Of a stretch of DNA of 64,000 bases, positions 25,539-33,912 are shown one piece after another. The DNA is from Pseudolabrys taiwanensis (GTDB lineage: Bacteria; Pseudomonadota; Alphaproteobacteria; Rhizobiales; Xanthobacteraceae). The stretch lies in NCBI RefSeq assembly GCF_003367395.1, contig NZ_CP031417.1, positions 1,922,001 through 1,986,000 of the forward strand, given 5' to 3'. Position 1 is the first letter of the stretch, and each line of letters begins with the position of its first letter. Below the pieces are notes generated by a model, which was given only the letters and a program-made list of their open reading frames with translations, was not told where the DNA came from and did not search any database. A program made the translations under genes and the position numbers.

Positions 25539-26074
25539 GAGAGCCCCCGCATCAAGCTCGCCGCGTCGAGCCGCGCGACGATGTAATGGCGAACGAACTC
25601 GGCGATGGAGTCGAGATCGCGCGCTTCCAACGTGATGCGGACGTCGAACACGTCGTTGATGACGACGCGGAAGCCGTTGTGGCAGGCCTCCACATAGGCG
25701 GCACTGTCGATCCAAAGGCAGGGTTCGTCGCCGTCTTCGATGCGCAACTGAACAGGCGCGTGGTCCGGCAGACCGAGTGCGACAAACCGCCGATGCAGAT
25801 CGTCGGCGAGTTGCGTCAGCGGTATCTTCTTGGAACGCGGAAATGCGATCACGGTGCCGTTCTTTCCGACCGGTGTCGTGAAATCCATGAGCCCGGCGGC
25901 GTCAAATGTGGGCGACATGTCTTCATGCGCGCTCTTCTGGCACGGCCGCGTGGCCGACACCGAAAGCAATGCCGCGAACCAAGCGCGGATGCGCAACATC
26001 ACGCCGGCATTGGCCGCGACGGAATCGGCAGCCCGATCGGATGCCGTAAGGATCGATGCAGTCCGCACGGTCAT
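25535..26074 (-). CDS. Unknown 179-aa protein between exbD and tonB
   Basis: ATG at 26074, 7 bp after exbD; its stop overlaps the tonB start (ATGA), so it is translationally coupled within the energy-transduction genes. Possibly the start is further down, at an internal Met before SPTFDAAGLMDF (residue 53), because the first 50 residues look atypical and basic. The remainder has charged segments (FPRSKKIPLTQLADDLHRRFVALG) and a beta-rich end (FRVVINDVFDVRITLEARDLDSIAEFVRHYIVARL) with a single Trp. No membrane segment or signal peptide. No family recognised. A cytoplasmic partner of ExbBD/TonB is inferred from position only. Confidence 0.7.
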   Translation of the reverse strand: MTVRTASILTASDRAADSVAANAGVMLRIRAWFAALLSVSATRPCQKSAHEDMSPTFDAAGLMDFTTPVGKNGTVIAFPRSKKIPLTQLADDLHRRFVALGLPDHAPVQLRIEDGDEPCLWIDSAAYVEACHNGFRVVINDVFDVRITLEARDLDSIAEFVRHYIVARLDAASLMRGLS

Positions 26075-26081
26075 GGCGCGC

Positions 26082-26486
26082 TCACTTCACCAACGGCTTG
26101 GTCGCGAGACCGACTTGGGTGATGTTCAGGCGGCCGAGCAGATCGAGCACGTCCATGACGTTCTGATACTGCGTCTGCGCATCGCCGCGCAGAACCACCG
26201 GAAACTCCGGCGTAAGCGCCTTCTGTTGGACCAGCCGCTGCTCCAGCTCGGTGAGCGACACCGGAATGGTGTCGAGGAAGATCTTGCCGTCGTTGCCGAC
26301 GGTGATCGCCTTGGTGGTCTGCTGCGCCAGAGACGGCGCAGCGGAGGCTTTCGGCAGGTTGACCTTCATCCCCTGCACCGTCGCCGTGGTCATCACGATG
26401 AAGATGATCAACAGCACGTATGCGAGGTCGAGCATCGGCGTGACGTTGATATCGTCGTACGGCTTGTTGTCGGCTTGGATCTGCAT
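26082..26486 (-). CDS. exbD: ExbD biopolymer transport protein
   Basis: 134 aa. N-terminal cytoplasmic DDINVTPMLDLAYVLLIIFIV with the essential membrane Asp at position 20, a single transmembrane helix (about 19-35), then a periplasmic domain ending in VPVVLRGDAQTQYQNVMDVLDLL-type sequence in which D and strand pattern match the family. Forms the proton channel with the ExbB-like fusion encoded 6 bp upstream. Confidence 0.94.
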   Translation of the reverse strand: MQIQADNKPYDDINVTPMLDLAYVLLIIFIVMTTATVQGMKVNLPKASAAPSLAQQTTKAITVGNDGKIFLDTIPVSLTELEQRLVQQKALTPEFPVVLRGDAQTQYQNVMDVLDLLGRLNITQVGLATKPLVK

Positions 26487-26492
26487 GGCCGC

Positions 26493-28562
26493 TTACTCCG
26501 CCGCCATGCGGTGATGCTCGAGCGGGCGCGGCCGTTCGACGCTGTAGACCTCGGCCATCTTCGTCGTGAACTCGTCGACGAAGACCTGCATGTCGCTGGT
26601 GATGTCTTTGATGCGCAGGGTCAGCCAGTTGTAGCCAAACAGCGCCGGGATCGCGACCGCGAGACCGGCGACGGTCGCCATCAACGCGCCGGCGATGCCG
26701 GGAGCGATCGCGTTGATGTTGACGTCGCCCGACATCGCGATGGCGGCGAACGTCACCATGACGCCGACGACGGTGCCGAGCAGGCCGAGGAACGGACCGC
26801 CGGAGATCGAGATGGTCAGGATCACCATCAGGCGGTTGAGGCCCTGCATCTCCCGCACGAGGCCGGCATCCAAGGCGGCGCGGATCGCGGCGATGCTTTC
26901 CGCGCTGAGCACGTGGCCGGCGGCCTTGGCGTCGCTCGGGAAGCGGCGGGCGATTTCGTCGGCGCCGATCAGATAGATGCGGTAGAGCGAGGAGTGGCGG
27001 CGAATGTCCTGCTTGGCCTTGCCGTTCTTCTCGGTCTTCTCGGCGGCAATCACCGCGCTCTCAGTGGCGAGTTCGGTGAGATCGTCCTCGAGCGCGCGGA
27101 AGGCGGGCGTGAAGAGTTCGTTGCCGCGCTTCTGGCGCTTGAGAAAGCCATGCTTCTCGACCATCACCACCCAGCTCGCCAGAGCCATGATGATGAGGAT
27201 GGCGATGACGATCCAACCGTCGAGCGTGACAGCCTTGAGCAGGACGCCGAAGTAGCCCGACAGCCAGCTCGACGTTTCCTCGTCGACGCTGAAGTTGAGG
27301 AGCTTGGACGGCGTCGGTCCCTGATTGATCGCGGCGACCTTGATGAAGCCGGCCGGACGCGCCGACTTCGCGATCGACATCTCGTCGAGTTCGCCTACAA
27401 AGCCCGGCATCGCCGCGGCAACCGGCGCTGCGGCCGGAGCGGCCGCCGCGGCATCGACGGCAGGCGCGGCAGCGCCGTCCGCGGGCGCGGCCGGAGCAGC
27501 GGCACCGTCCTGCGGCGCGGCCGTGCTCTGGTCAGCGGGTGTCGCAGCGGGAACAGCTGCCGGCGCTGCCGGGGCCGCCGCGACGCGGTCGCCGCCGATG
27601 AGCGCCGGCGTGTTCAGCGCCGGCAGCGTGGCATTGAGCGTCGCGTAAGCATTGCCGTCGAGATAGACGGTGACGAGACCCGGCGTCGCCACGACGGCGA
27701 GATGGTGCCAGCCGCCCGGCGCGACCGGCGCCGAAGCGGTCGTGCGCTGCGGCGTGCCGTTCACGCTGATCTCGACGAAAGGCGCGCCGTCGTCGAGGCC
27801 AATGACGAGGCCGTTGCCACGATCGCGACGGCTATAGATGACGGCGTTGCGCTGCAGCGCCGCCGCCTTGAACCAGGTCGTCCAGGTCCAGGCGCTGTTG
27901 TCGGCAATCGCCAGCGACGGCGAGGCCGGCAGCGTCACCGGCTGCTGGCCATCGAGGCGCAGACCCGTGCCGATGATCGCGGCATCCGCGGTTTGACCCG
28001 CGCTCTGCGCATTATTGGCCCACGCCGAGGAGTCGAGCGCGGGCACGCCGCGCTGCGCGAAGTGATAGACCAGCAGCGTGTCGGCGTCGTACGTGCCCTT
28101 CGCGTCGGCGCCGGCCGTCGCTTTGGCATTGCCGTAATAGAGCCAGATGTTGGTCTTGCCGCCCGACTGAACGCTCGGCACGTTCACCCAGATCAGCGCC
28201 TCGCCGAGCAGCGAGTCGTACTTCTCGACGTGGAACTTGAGCGGCGTCTTATCGTCGCCGGCGACGAAACGCAGATCGCTACCGTCGTCCTTGGCCGCGG
28301 CGAAGCGGAAGTTGCCGACATGCAGGCGCACCAGCAGCGGCGCCGACCCGATCGCTTCGGTGATATTCGCACCGGTCGCGCTCGTGTCGACGCTGATCTC
28401 CTTGCGCATCGACCAGTCGTTGTTCCACCAGGCCTGCGCGGCGCCGGTCAAAGCCGTCATCGACAGCAGCGAGGCGAATGCGAGCCGGCTCGCGCGTCGA
28501 GCCGCCGCGGCAACTGTCTTCATCGTAGAAGTGCGAAACATGGAAGGCCACCTTTGGGACAT
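26493..28562 (-). CDS. ExbB/TolQ/MotA proton channel fused to secreted DUF2341 and LamG lectin-like domains
   Basis: 689 aa, about three times the size of ordinary ExbB. A signal peptide (about residues 20-45) is followed by a DUF2341 domain starting WWNNDWSMRKEISVD and containing ALIWVNVPSVQSGGKTNIWLYYGNA, then a LamG/concanavalin-like domain (about 175-330: GTGLRLDGQQPVTLP, WTWTTWFKAA, GWHHLAVVATPGLVTVYLDG). A long Ala/Pro linker (330-395) and FVGELDEMSIAK lead to the ExbB part (about 430-689) with transmembrane helices near WIVIAILIIMALASWVVMVEK, GPFLGLLGTVVGVMVTF and GIAGALMATVAGLAVAIPALFGYN. So a periplasmic sugar-binding-type module sits on an ion-channel subunit. The ATG overlaps the TpsB stop (TGATG), with GGAGA upstream. 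Confidence 0.9.
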   Translation of the reverse strand: MSQRWPSMFRTSTMKTVAAAARRASRLAFASLLSMTALTGAAQAWWNNDWSMRKEISVDTSATGANITEAIGSAPLLVRLHVGNFRFAAAKDDGSDLRFVAGDDKTPLKFHVEKYDSLLGEALIWVNVPSVQSGGKTNIWLYYGNAKATAGADAKGTYDADTLLVYHFAQRGVPALDSSAWANNAQSAGQTADAAIIGTGLRLDGQQPVTLPASPSLAIADNSAWTWTTWFKAAALQRNAVIYSRRDRGNGLVIGLDDGAPFVEISVNGTPQRTTASAPVAPGGWHHLAVVATPGLVTVYLDGNAYATLNATLPALNTPALIGGDRVAAAPAAPAAVPAATPADQSTAAPQDGAAAPAAPADGAAAPAVDAAAAAPAAAPVAAAMPGFVGELDEMSIAKSARPAGFIKVAAINQGPTPSKLLNFSVDEETSSWLSGYFGVLLKAVTLDGWIVIAILIIMALASWVVMVEKHGFLKRQKRGNELFTPAFRALEDDLTELATESAVIAAEKTEKNGKAKQDIRRHSSLYRIYLIGADEIARRFPSDAKAAGHVLSAESIAAIRAALDAGLVREMQGLNRLMVILTISISGGPFLGLLGTVVGVMVTFAAIAMSGDVNINAIAPGIAGALMATVAGLAVAIPALFGYNWLTLRIKDITSDMQVFVDEFTTKMAEVYSVERPRPLEHHRMAAE

Positions 28563-30361
28563 CAGAATTCTCCGATCGCGCTGAAGAGGACGCGTTTGTC
28601 ACGTGCTTGCGTCTCGCCTTGCGACATCATGGGGACTGCCAGAGCGACCATGCCGCTCACGCTGCTGAACAGCTTGAAGCGCGTGCCGACGCCCACGCTC
28701 CACAAATCGAAGCGCGCTTGCTGCTCGGGAAGCGGCTGCTGAATGCGGACGGTGCCGGCGTCCACGAAGGCGAAGGCCCGCCACTCGTTGATGACGGTGA
28801 AGCGCGCGCTGCCCTGCCCGGTCTCGTCCTTCATCTGAGACTGCAGCCAGGTGCCGACGTCGGGGCTGCGCAACTCGATCGAGCCGGCGACGCCGTCGTC
28901 GCCGAGCGTCTCGGATTCGAGATAGCCGCGCACCGTGTCGAGACCGCCGAGGCTGAACTGCTCGCTGGAGAGCAGCGGACCGTTGGCGAGCTGTCCCTTC
29001 ACGCGGCCGAAGAGCTGTATGCCTTCCGGCAGATCGATAGTCTGGGACAGGTCCGCGTTGAAGTGAACGAAGTTGCTGTCGGCGTAAGCGCGCTTGTTCC
29101 AGTAATCGATGAAATCGCTGCCCGGGCCGCGCAGGTTCGCGGTCACGCCCAGATTAAACTGGGTCAGGAAGCTCTCCTGCTGCCACGTGCCGCCGTAGCT
29201 CGCCGTGAACGGGTAATAAGTGATCGGTGTCGAGAAGGCGTCGCTACCGAGCGCGACGGTCTGCCCGAAATGCTTGTAGTCGGCGCCGAACGAGAACGAG
29301 TGGAAGTAGTTCTCGCGCATCGGCAAGGTGAGGACGAGGCGCGCGCCGACCGTCTCGCCGGGGCCGACGACGTTCATGCCGCCGATGGTCGCGACATCGC
29401 TCTTGGAGTCGACGCCGTAGACGAGAAGGCTGGTCCAGTCGGTGAGCCGGCCGAGGTAGGAGAACGACCAGACTTCCGCGTCGCTGCGGCGCTCGGGCGC
29501 CACCTGATAGCTGACGCTCAACGAATGGCCGAGCTGCCAGAAGTTGTCGTAACGCGCCGTGGCGCTCACGCGCGTCCGCGTCGTGTTGGGCGACTGCCGG
29601 TTGTTGTACTCGACGCTGGCGTGCAGCGGCGGCTTGTCTTCGACGTTCAGGTCGACGTCCACGGTGCCGGGCGCGGCGCCCGCGCGCAGCGCCGGCGTCA
29701 CGCGGCGATCGGGCCACTGGTTGAGCGCGACGATGTCCTTCGTGACGTCGTTGAAGTTGGGCAGCGTGCCCTCCTTCAGCGACGGCGCATTCTTCTTGAT
29801 CTTGCTGACGTCGAAGAAGCGCGAGTTGACGACGCGCAGCCGGCCGACCTTGCCTTCGACGACTTTCAGAACAACGACGCGATTGGCGACGTTCTGAGCC
29901 GGAACGCCGACGCTGACGGTCTGATAGCCGCGGTCGTGATACGACTTTTCCAGCGCGGCACGCGCCTTCTCGACGTCTTCCGGCGTACGGTTCGGGCCGA
30001 GAAACGGATAGACCGCTTCTTCGACATCTATTTGCGCGAGATTGTCGGCGCCATCGACACGAAACTCGTCGATATCGAAACGTTGCGCGGGCGCGGCGGC
30101 CGCCGGTTGTCCCGGCGCGGCCGGCGCCGCTTGCGAAGCGCCTGCGGAGTCGGCCTGGGCCGGCTGCGCGGCGGCCGGATTGGCGAATGCCGCAGCGAGG
30201 CCGCCAACGGCAAGCCCGAGCGCGAAGAGACGATGCTTTTTAGGTTGAGAAAAAGCGCCTTCACCGCGAAGTACGAAATCCCGTCGCGTCACTACGTCCC
30301 CCGAGCCCGAATAACCGCAAGCTCTCGAAGGCGGCAGCGCGGCCGCTTTCGAGAACCTCAT
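28562..30361 (-). CDS. TpsB/ShlB/FhaC-like outer-membrane transporter with POTRA domains
   Basis: 599 aa from the ATG at 30361; a GTG at 30292 with GGGGGA upstream would remove 23 residues and put the signal peptide (LFALGLAVGGLAAAFANPAAAQ) nearer the N-terminus, and is probably better. After a Pro/Ala linker come two POTRA-type domains (QRFDIDEFRVDGADNL, SYHDRGYQTVSVGVPAQN, VVVLKVVEGKVGRLRVVNSRFFD), then a 16-strand barrel with the VRGY box (LDTVRGYLESETLGDDG) typical of two-partner-secretion transporters and a terminal F. Normally it secretes one large TpsA protein; none is encoded in the window. Coupled to the ExbB fusion by a one-base overlap. Confidence 0.9.
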   Translation of the reverse strand: MRFSKAAALPPSRACGYSGSGDVVTRRDFVLRGEGAFSQPKKHRLFALGLAVGGLAAAFANPAAAQPAQADSAGASQAAPAAPGQPAAAAPAQRFDIDEFRVDGADNLAQIDVEEAVYPFLGPNRTPEDVEKARAALEKSYHDRGYQTVSVGVPAQNVANRVVVLKVVEGKVGRLRVVNSRFFDVSKIKKNAPSLKEGTLPNFNDVTKDIVALNQWPDRRVTPALRAGAAPGTVDVDLNVEDKPPLHASVEYNNRQSPNTTRTRVSATARYDNFWQLGHSLSVSYQVAPERRSDAEVWSFSYLGRLTDWTSLLVYGVDSKSDVATIGGMNVVGPGETVGARLVLTLPMRENYFHSFSFGADYKHFGQTVALGSDAFSTPITYYPFTASYGGTWQQESFLTQFNLGVTANLRGPGSDFIDYWNKRAYADSNFVHFNADLSQTIDLPEGIQLFGRVKGQLANGPLLSSEQFSLGGLDTVRGYLESETLGDDGVAGSIELRSPDVGTWLQSQMKDETGQGSARFTVINEWRAFAFVDAGTVRIQQPLPEQQARFDLWSVGVGTRFKLFSSVSGMVALAVPMMSQGETQARDKRVLFSAIGEF

Positions 30362-30448
30362 GTCTTAAAGACACGCGGTCGACGGCTATTCCGTCAGGCG
30401 CGGGGAAAACTTTTTTTACGATTATGAATTGAACGATTAACGGCGCGA

Positions 30449-31444
30449 TCAGCCGAGCAGCACGACGCCGCCGGGAAGCGTGCGCACGCTGGCGCCGAAC
30501 AGCTCGCGGACCTGAATCGGAAAGTTATCAAGGCGTTCGAGATGAAACGTGCCGCTCATCAAACGCCGGCCGAGGGTCGCATCGGTGATGATGATGCGAC
30601 CGGGCCGATAGCGATTCACTTCTTCAACCACCGTGGCGAGCGGGCGATCCTGCACGATGAGAAGGCCGTGCTGCCAAGCGGTGGCGGTGTTGGCATCGAC
30701 GGGCGACGCCAGACCGAGACCGGTAGCGCGCGAGAAATCGACCCGTTTGCCGGAATCAAGCTGAACCAGGCCCTGCTGATACTCCACGTCGACGCGGCCG
30801 TCGGTGCAGGTCACCGACAGGCGGCCGTCGATGCAACGCATATCGAAAGACGCCCGGGTCGCGACGACGCGTGCGCCAAGCGATTGCACGATCAACGGGT
30901 TTTCACTCGCACGACGCCGCACCGTGATCGCCGCCTGACCGCCGACGAGTTCGATCCGCGGATCGTCGGCGCGCGACGACAATACGGAAACGCTGGTCAG
31001 CGTGTTCAACGTTGCCGTCACGCCGCCGACGAGCGCGATATCCTGCCTTTCGCCTTTACGCGTGCGGTAGTCGGCCGAAAGCTCCCGGAGCGAAGGCCAC
31101 AGATCCATCGGTGGGTCATAGACAAGATAAGCGGAGACAGATGCGGCCACCGCGCCGCCGACGAACATTCGGCGGGACATGCTCCAGCGCGCGGGATTGA
31201 GCGCACCAATACGCGACGACCGTTGTTGCTCGAGATGGTCGGCGGCCTGCTTCAGGTCACGCCACAACAGCGCTGCCTGTCGAAAAGCTTCCTCGTGCTC
31301 GGAACTCTGCTTGCGCCAGGCTTGCAAAGCCTGCAAATCATCCTGCGTCGCTTCGCCCGAGCGCAGCCGGACGACCCAGGCGATCGCAGCCCGCATCAGC
31401 GGATCCTCGGAGGATTCGTCGTGCCCGTTCACAAATGCGCTCAC
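30449..31444 (-). CDS. FecR-family anti-sigma regulator
   Basis: 331 aa from the GTG at 31444. N-terminal cytoplasmic anti-sigma region (DUF4880-like: MRAAIAWVVRLRSGEATQDDLQALQAWRKQSSEHEEAF in pieces), a transmembrane segment (MFVGGAVAASVSAYLVY, about residues 75-92), then the periplasmic FecR domain (GVTATLNTLTSVSVLSS, IELVGGQAAITV, GARVVATRASFDMR, DGRVDVEYQQG), ending with an STN-like VNRYRPGRIIITDATLG region. It transmits an outer-membrane signal to the adjacent ECF sigma factor. No FecA-like receptor is present, so the input may come from the STN protein at 33160 or the TpsB barrel. Confidence 0.9.
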   Translation of the reverse strand: MSAFVNGHDESSEDPLMRAAIAWVVRLRSGEATQDDLQALQAWRKQSSEHEEAFRQAALLWRDLKQAADHLEQQRSSRIGALNPARWSMSRRMFVGGAVAASVSAYLVYDPPMDLWPSLRELSADYRTRKGERQDIALVGGVTATLNTLTSVSVLSSRADDPRIELVGGQAAITVRRRASENPLIVQSLGARVVATRASFDMRCIDGRLSVTCTDGRVDVEYQQGLVQLDSGKRVDFSRATGLGLASPVDANTATAWQHGLLIVQDRPLATVVEEVNRYRPGRIIITDATLGRRLMSGTFHLERLDNFPIQVRELFGASVRTLPGGVVLLG

Positions 31445-31711
31445 TGACCGCTCAGAATGAAGCGGGATTGACCGGCAAGCGACTGCGCTCGAAATACGGG
31501 GCAAAGCCCCCGGAATGTGCAATCCATTCGACCTCCCCCCTCGCATAGGTCGCGGCAAGCGGGCTTCTTAATGCAATAGACACCTGATGACGAGGTATTC
31601 CGAATCGATTGCGGAATAAATTATCCCGAACAGCGATGCAAAGGAACGCAAACCCTCAGCAACCATCGCTGCGGCGACCGCGACAGCAACAATGCTAATG
31701 GCTTGCGGTAC

Positions 31712-32272
31712 TCAGGCGCGCCGGCGCGGCCCGCTTGCACGGCGCATCACATCGCGGCCGAGGCGATGCGCGCAATGCTCGACGGCTTGTTGCACGGTGC
31801 GCTCCACCGTGCGCAGCGAGACGCCGAGTTCGTCGGCGATCTGCGCATAGGGCCTGTTGTTGACCAGGGCCGCCTCGAAAATCTGCCGCGAACGCGTCGG
31901 CAGCTCGGCCAGCACCTGCACCAGGGCTTCGACTTCGGATTGGGCTTCGACGGCCTGCGCCGGACTGGGCGACTCGTCGGCGACGTCCAGGATGGCGTCG
32001 ATCTCCGCCGCCGACGCGCGATAGCGCTCGGCCCGCCGCCGGTTCTTGCCGACATTGAGGGCGGTGCGAAACAGATAGTCCTTGGGGCTTTGCACGACCG
32101 TGGTGTTCGGCACGCGCTCGAGATGCGCGAACGTGTCGTGCAGAACCTCGCTGGCGAAGTCCGCGCACCCGAATTTGCGGGCGAGACGCCGCACCAAGCC
32201 GTCGTAGTCGGCAGTGAGCACGGCCTGCAAGATACTGCGGTTCGACACACTCACTGAAACTACCCCACTCAC
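31712..32272 (-). CDS. ECF RNA polymerase sigma factor (FecI-like)
   Basis: 186 aa from the GTG at 32272; further GTG codons at 32254 and 32248 are possible starts. Region 2 is seen in LVRRLARKFGCADFASEVLHDTFAHLE and PKDYLFRTALNVGKNRRR, region 4 in LPTRSRQIFEAALVNNRPYAQIADELGVSLRTVERTVQQAVEHC. Directly precedes the FecR gene (267 bp gap 31445-31711, no gene in it). It probably drives transcription of the envelope cluster from an extracytoplasmic signal. Confidence 0.9.
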   Translation of the reverse strand: MSGVVSVSVSNRSILQAVLTADYDGLVRRLARKFGCADFASEVLHDTFAHLERVPNTTVVQSPKDYLFRTALNVGKNRRRAERYRASAAEIDAILDVADESPSPAQAVEAQSEVEALVQVLAELPTRSRQIFEAALVNNRPYAQIADELGVSLRTVERTVQQAVEHCAHRLGRDVMRRASGPRRRA

Positions 32273-32415
32273 ATCTGCGCGACGGAAATTGTCCGCGCAG
32301 GTGCCCTTAGCCTTGCGTAGCGATCACAAATGACAGCGAGATGACATTGGTATGCGCGCTGAAATCCACGGAAATCTTCCTCGCTATACAGAAACTTAAC
32401 GCGCGGATCGCGCGG

Positions 32416-33150
32416 TCACCGCCCGTCGAAGGACACAGGAAGGAGAACCGTGAGCGTATCGGGAAGATCGGGCGGGATCGTCGGCAGCGGTTGCGCGCGC
32501 AGGACGGTCTCCGTCGCCGCCTGATCCAGTAGCCAATCGCCCGAGCTTGTCCTCACCCAGGTCTCGATGACGGTACCGTCGCGGCGCATGGCGAACATCA
32601 CCTGCACCACGCCGCTCATCTGGCCGGAACGCACGCCTGACGGATAGCGGCGGTAGCGCGAGATATGACTGACAAGCACCCGTTGAAAGGCCGTCGCCTC
32701 GCCGTTCGGAATGGCCGCGCGCGGCGTCGCCGCCGACGGCGGTTGCGACACGTTCGGCATCGAGGGACGCTCGGCGGGCGCCGGCGTGACCGGGGCAGTC
32801 TCCTCGGGAATGGCCCGATCCGGCGCGTCCAGCAACGGGTCGGTTTGCAGGCTGCTGAGCTCTTGTGTCGGACGCAGCGCCACGACGGGTGTGGGTGCCG
32901 GCGGCGCTTCCTGCAACAGGCGCACCTCGACGGTCGGCCCGTTGGAGCGGCTCGCCGTCCCTTCGGGCTGCTGGTGAAGCCAATAGACTCCCGCTCCGAC
33001 CAGAACCGGAACGCTGACGACGATGCCGATCAGCCACCGGCCATCGAACGAGGGAATTGCGACCGTGTGCCGGCTCAGCACCCGCACCGCCTGAGCTTCG
33101 ACGCTCGCCGGCAGCGGATCGTTTCGGCCTTCGTTCTTTTCACTCGGCAC
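32416..33150 (-). CDS. TonB-family protein (second energy transducer)
   Basis: 244 aa. Cytoplasmic N-terminus, transmembrane segment about residues 38-58 (WLIGIVVSVPVLVGAGVYWL), a Pro/Thr-rich spacer (about 60-155), then a TonB-C domain: ISRYRRYPSGVRSGQMSGVVQVMFAMRRDGTVIETWV and the final VLLPVSF strand. The YP motif after the helix is a classical TonB signature. Its spacer is shorter and less proline-pure than that of the TonB at 24759. Starts 9 bp after the STN protein gene. Confidence 0.9.
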   Translation of the reverse strand: MPSEKNEGRNDPLPASVEAQAVRVLSRHTVAIPSFDGRWLIGIVVSVPVLVGAGVYWLHQQPEGTASRSNGPTVEVRLLQEAPPAPTPVVALRPTQELSSLQTDPLLDAPDRAIPEETAPVTPAPAERPSMPNVSQPPSAATPRAAIPNGEATAFQRVLVSHISRYRRYPSGVRSGQMSGVVQVMFAMRRDGTVIETWVRTSSGDWLLDQAATETVLRAQPLPTIPPDLPDTLTVLLPVSFDGR

Positions 33151-33159
33151 GACGCGAAC

Positions 33160-33912
33160 TCAAAGCGACCTGACAACAATCATGACACGGACCGGCTGCG
33201 GCGTGTGCGCCGGTGCCGGTTGCCGAATGACCACACCTTGGAGCGCTTCCGCAACCGCCAAATCGCGTTCGCGGTCGCCTGTCGACCGGAAGACCTGCGT
33301 TTTTTGAATCGTACGCGACGGATCGACCCAAAGCTCGAGACCGACGCGATAACTGCCGGACGAGGCTTTGCCGCGCTTGCGCAAAGCCTGTTGCACATCC
33401 TGCTGGATGACACCGATATAGCTGGCGAGCGCATTGGGATCCGGCTCGTTCTGCGGCCGCGAGACGTGCAATGTGTCGAGCGCGATATCGGCGGTCGCCC
33501 GCTGCAGCTCCGGAGGCTCGTCGCGCTGTGCCTCCGCCGGGTTCAAGAGAATAACGGAATCCGCGCGGGCATAGCGCACGATCAACTCATTCGCACCCAA
33601 AAGACCGTGCAGCGCATCCTCACGCGTGTAATCACCTTTTATCGGCGAAGAGCGGCGTCCGACGCTGGAGCCGCTTTTGTAAATGACGTGCACGCCGCTC
33701 TGTTCGCTGTAAAGCTCGAGCGCCGTAGCGAGCGATTGCGCGGGAATATCGAAGGCGATGGCCGCGCTTTGGCGTTCACTTTTCTCCTGCGCCATCGTCG
33801 CGGAGATAAGAACGCTTGCGCACATCAGACCAACGCAGAACAGGGCCGAGAGACGCCCTCCCCCGCTGGATCGCCGGGACATCGCGATGCCGGGCGCTGT
33901 CACAGTCCTCAT
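33160..33912 (-). CDS. Exported STN-domain protein with TonB-C-like end
   Basis: 250 aa from the ATG at 33912 (M32 of the open frame; MSRRSS ten residues later is also possible). Signal peptide SALFCVGLMCASVLISATMA. Then an STN domain: IAFDIPAQSLATALELYSEQSGVHVIYKSGSSVGRRSSPIKGDYTREDALHGLL in pieces and LIVRYARADSVILLNP, the signalling plug normally found at the N-terminus of FecA-type receptors or secretins. The C-terminal half (RKRGKASSGSYRVGLELWVDPSRTIQKTQVFRSTGD) resembles TonB-C. So a receptor-type signalling domain is separated from any barrel. It heads the envelope cluster. Confidence 0.82.
   Translation of the reverse strand: MRTVTAPGIAMSRRSSGGGRLSALFCVGLMCASVLISATMAQEKSERQSAAIAFDIPAQSLATALELYSEQSGVHVIYKSGSSVGRRSSPIKGDYTREDALHGLLGANELIVRYARADSVILLNPAEAQRDEPPELQRATADIALDTLHVSRPQNEPDPNALASYIGVIQQDVQQALRKRGKASSGSYRVGLELWVDPSRTIQKTQVFRSTGDRERDLAVAEALQGVVIRQPAPAHTPQPVRVMIVVRSL

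Noticed and set aside
25830..28742. 970-residue open frame on the plus strand
   Set aside because: Antisense to the ExbB fusion, ExbD and TpsB genes; Arg/Asp/His-rich composition typical of shadow frames in GC-rich DNA, no domain.
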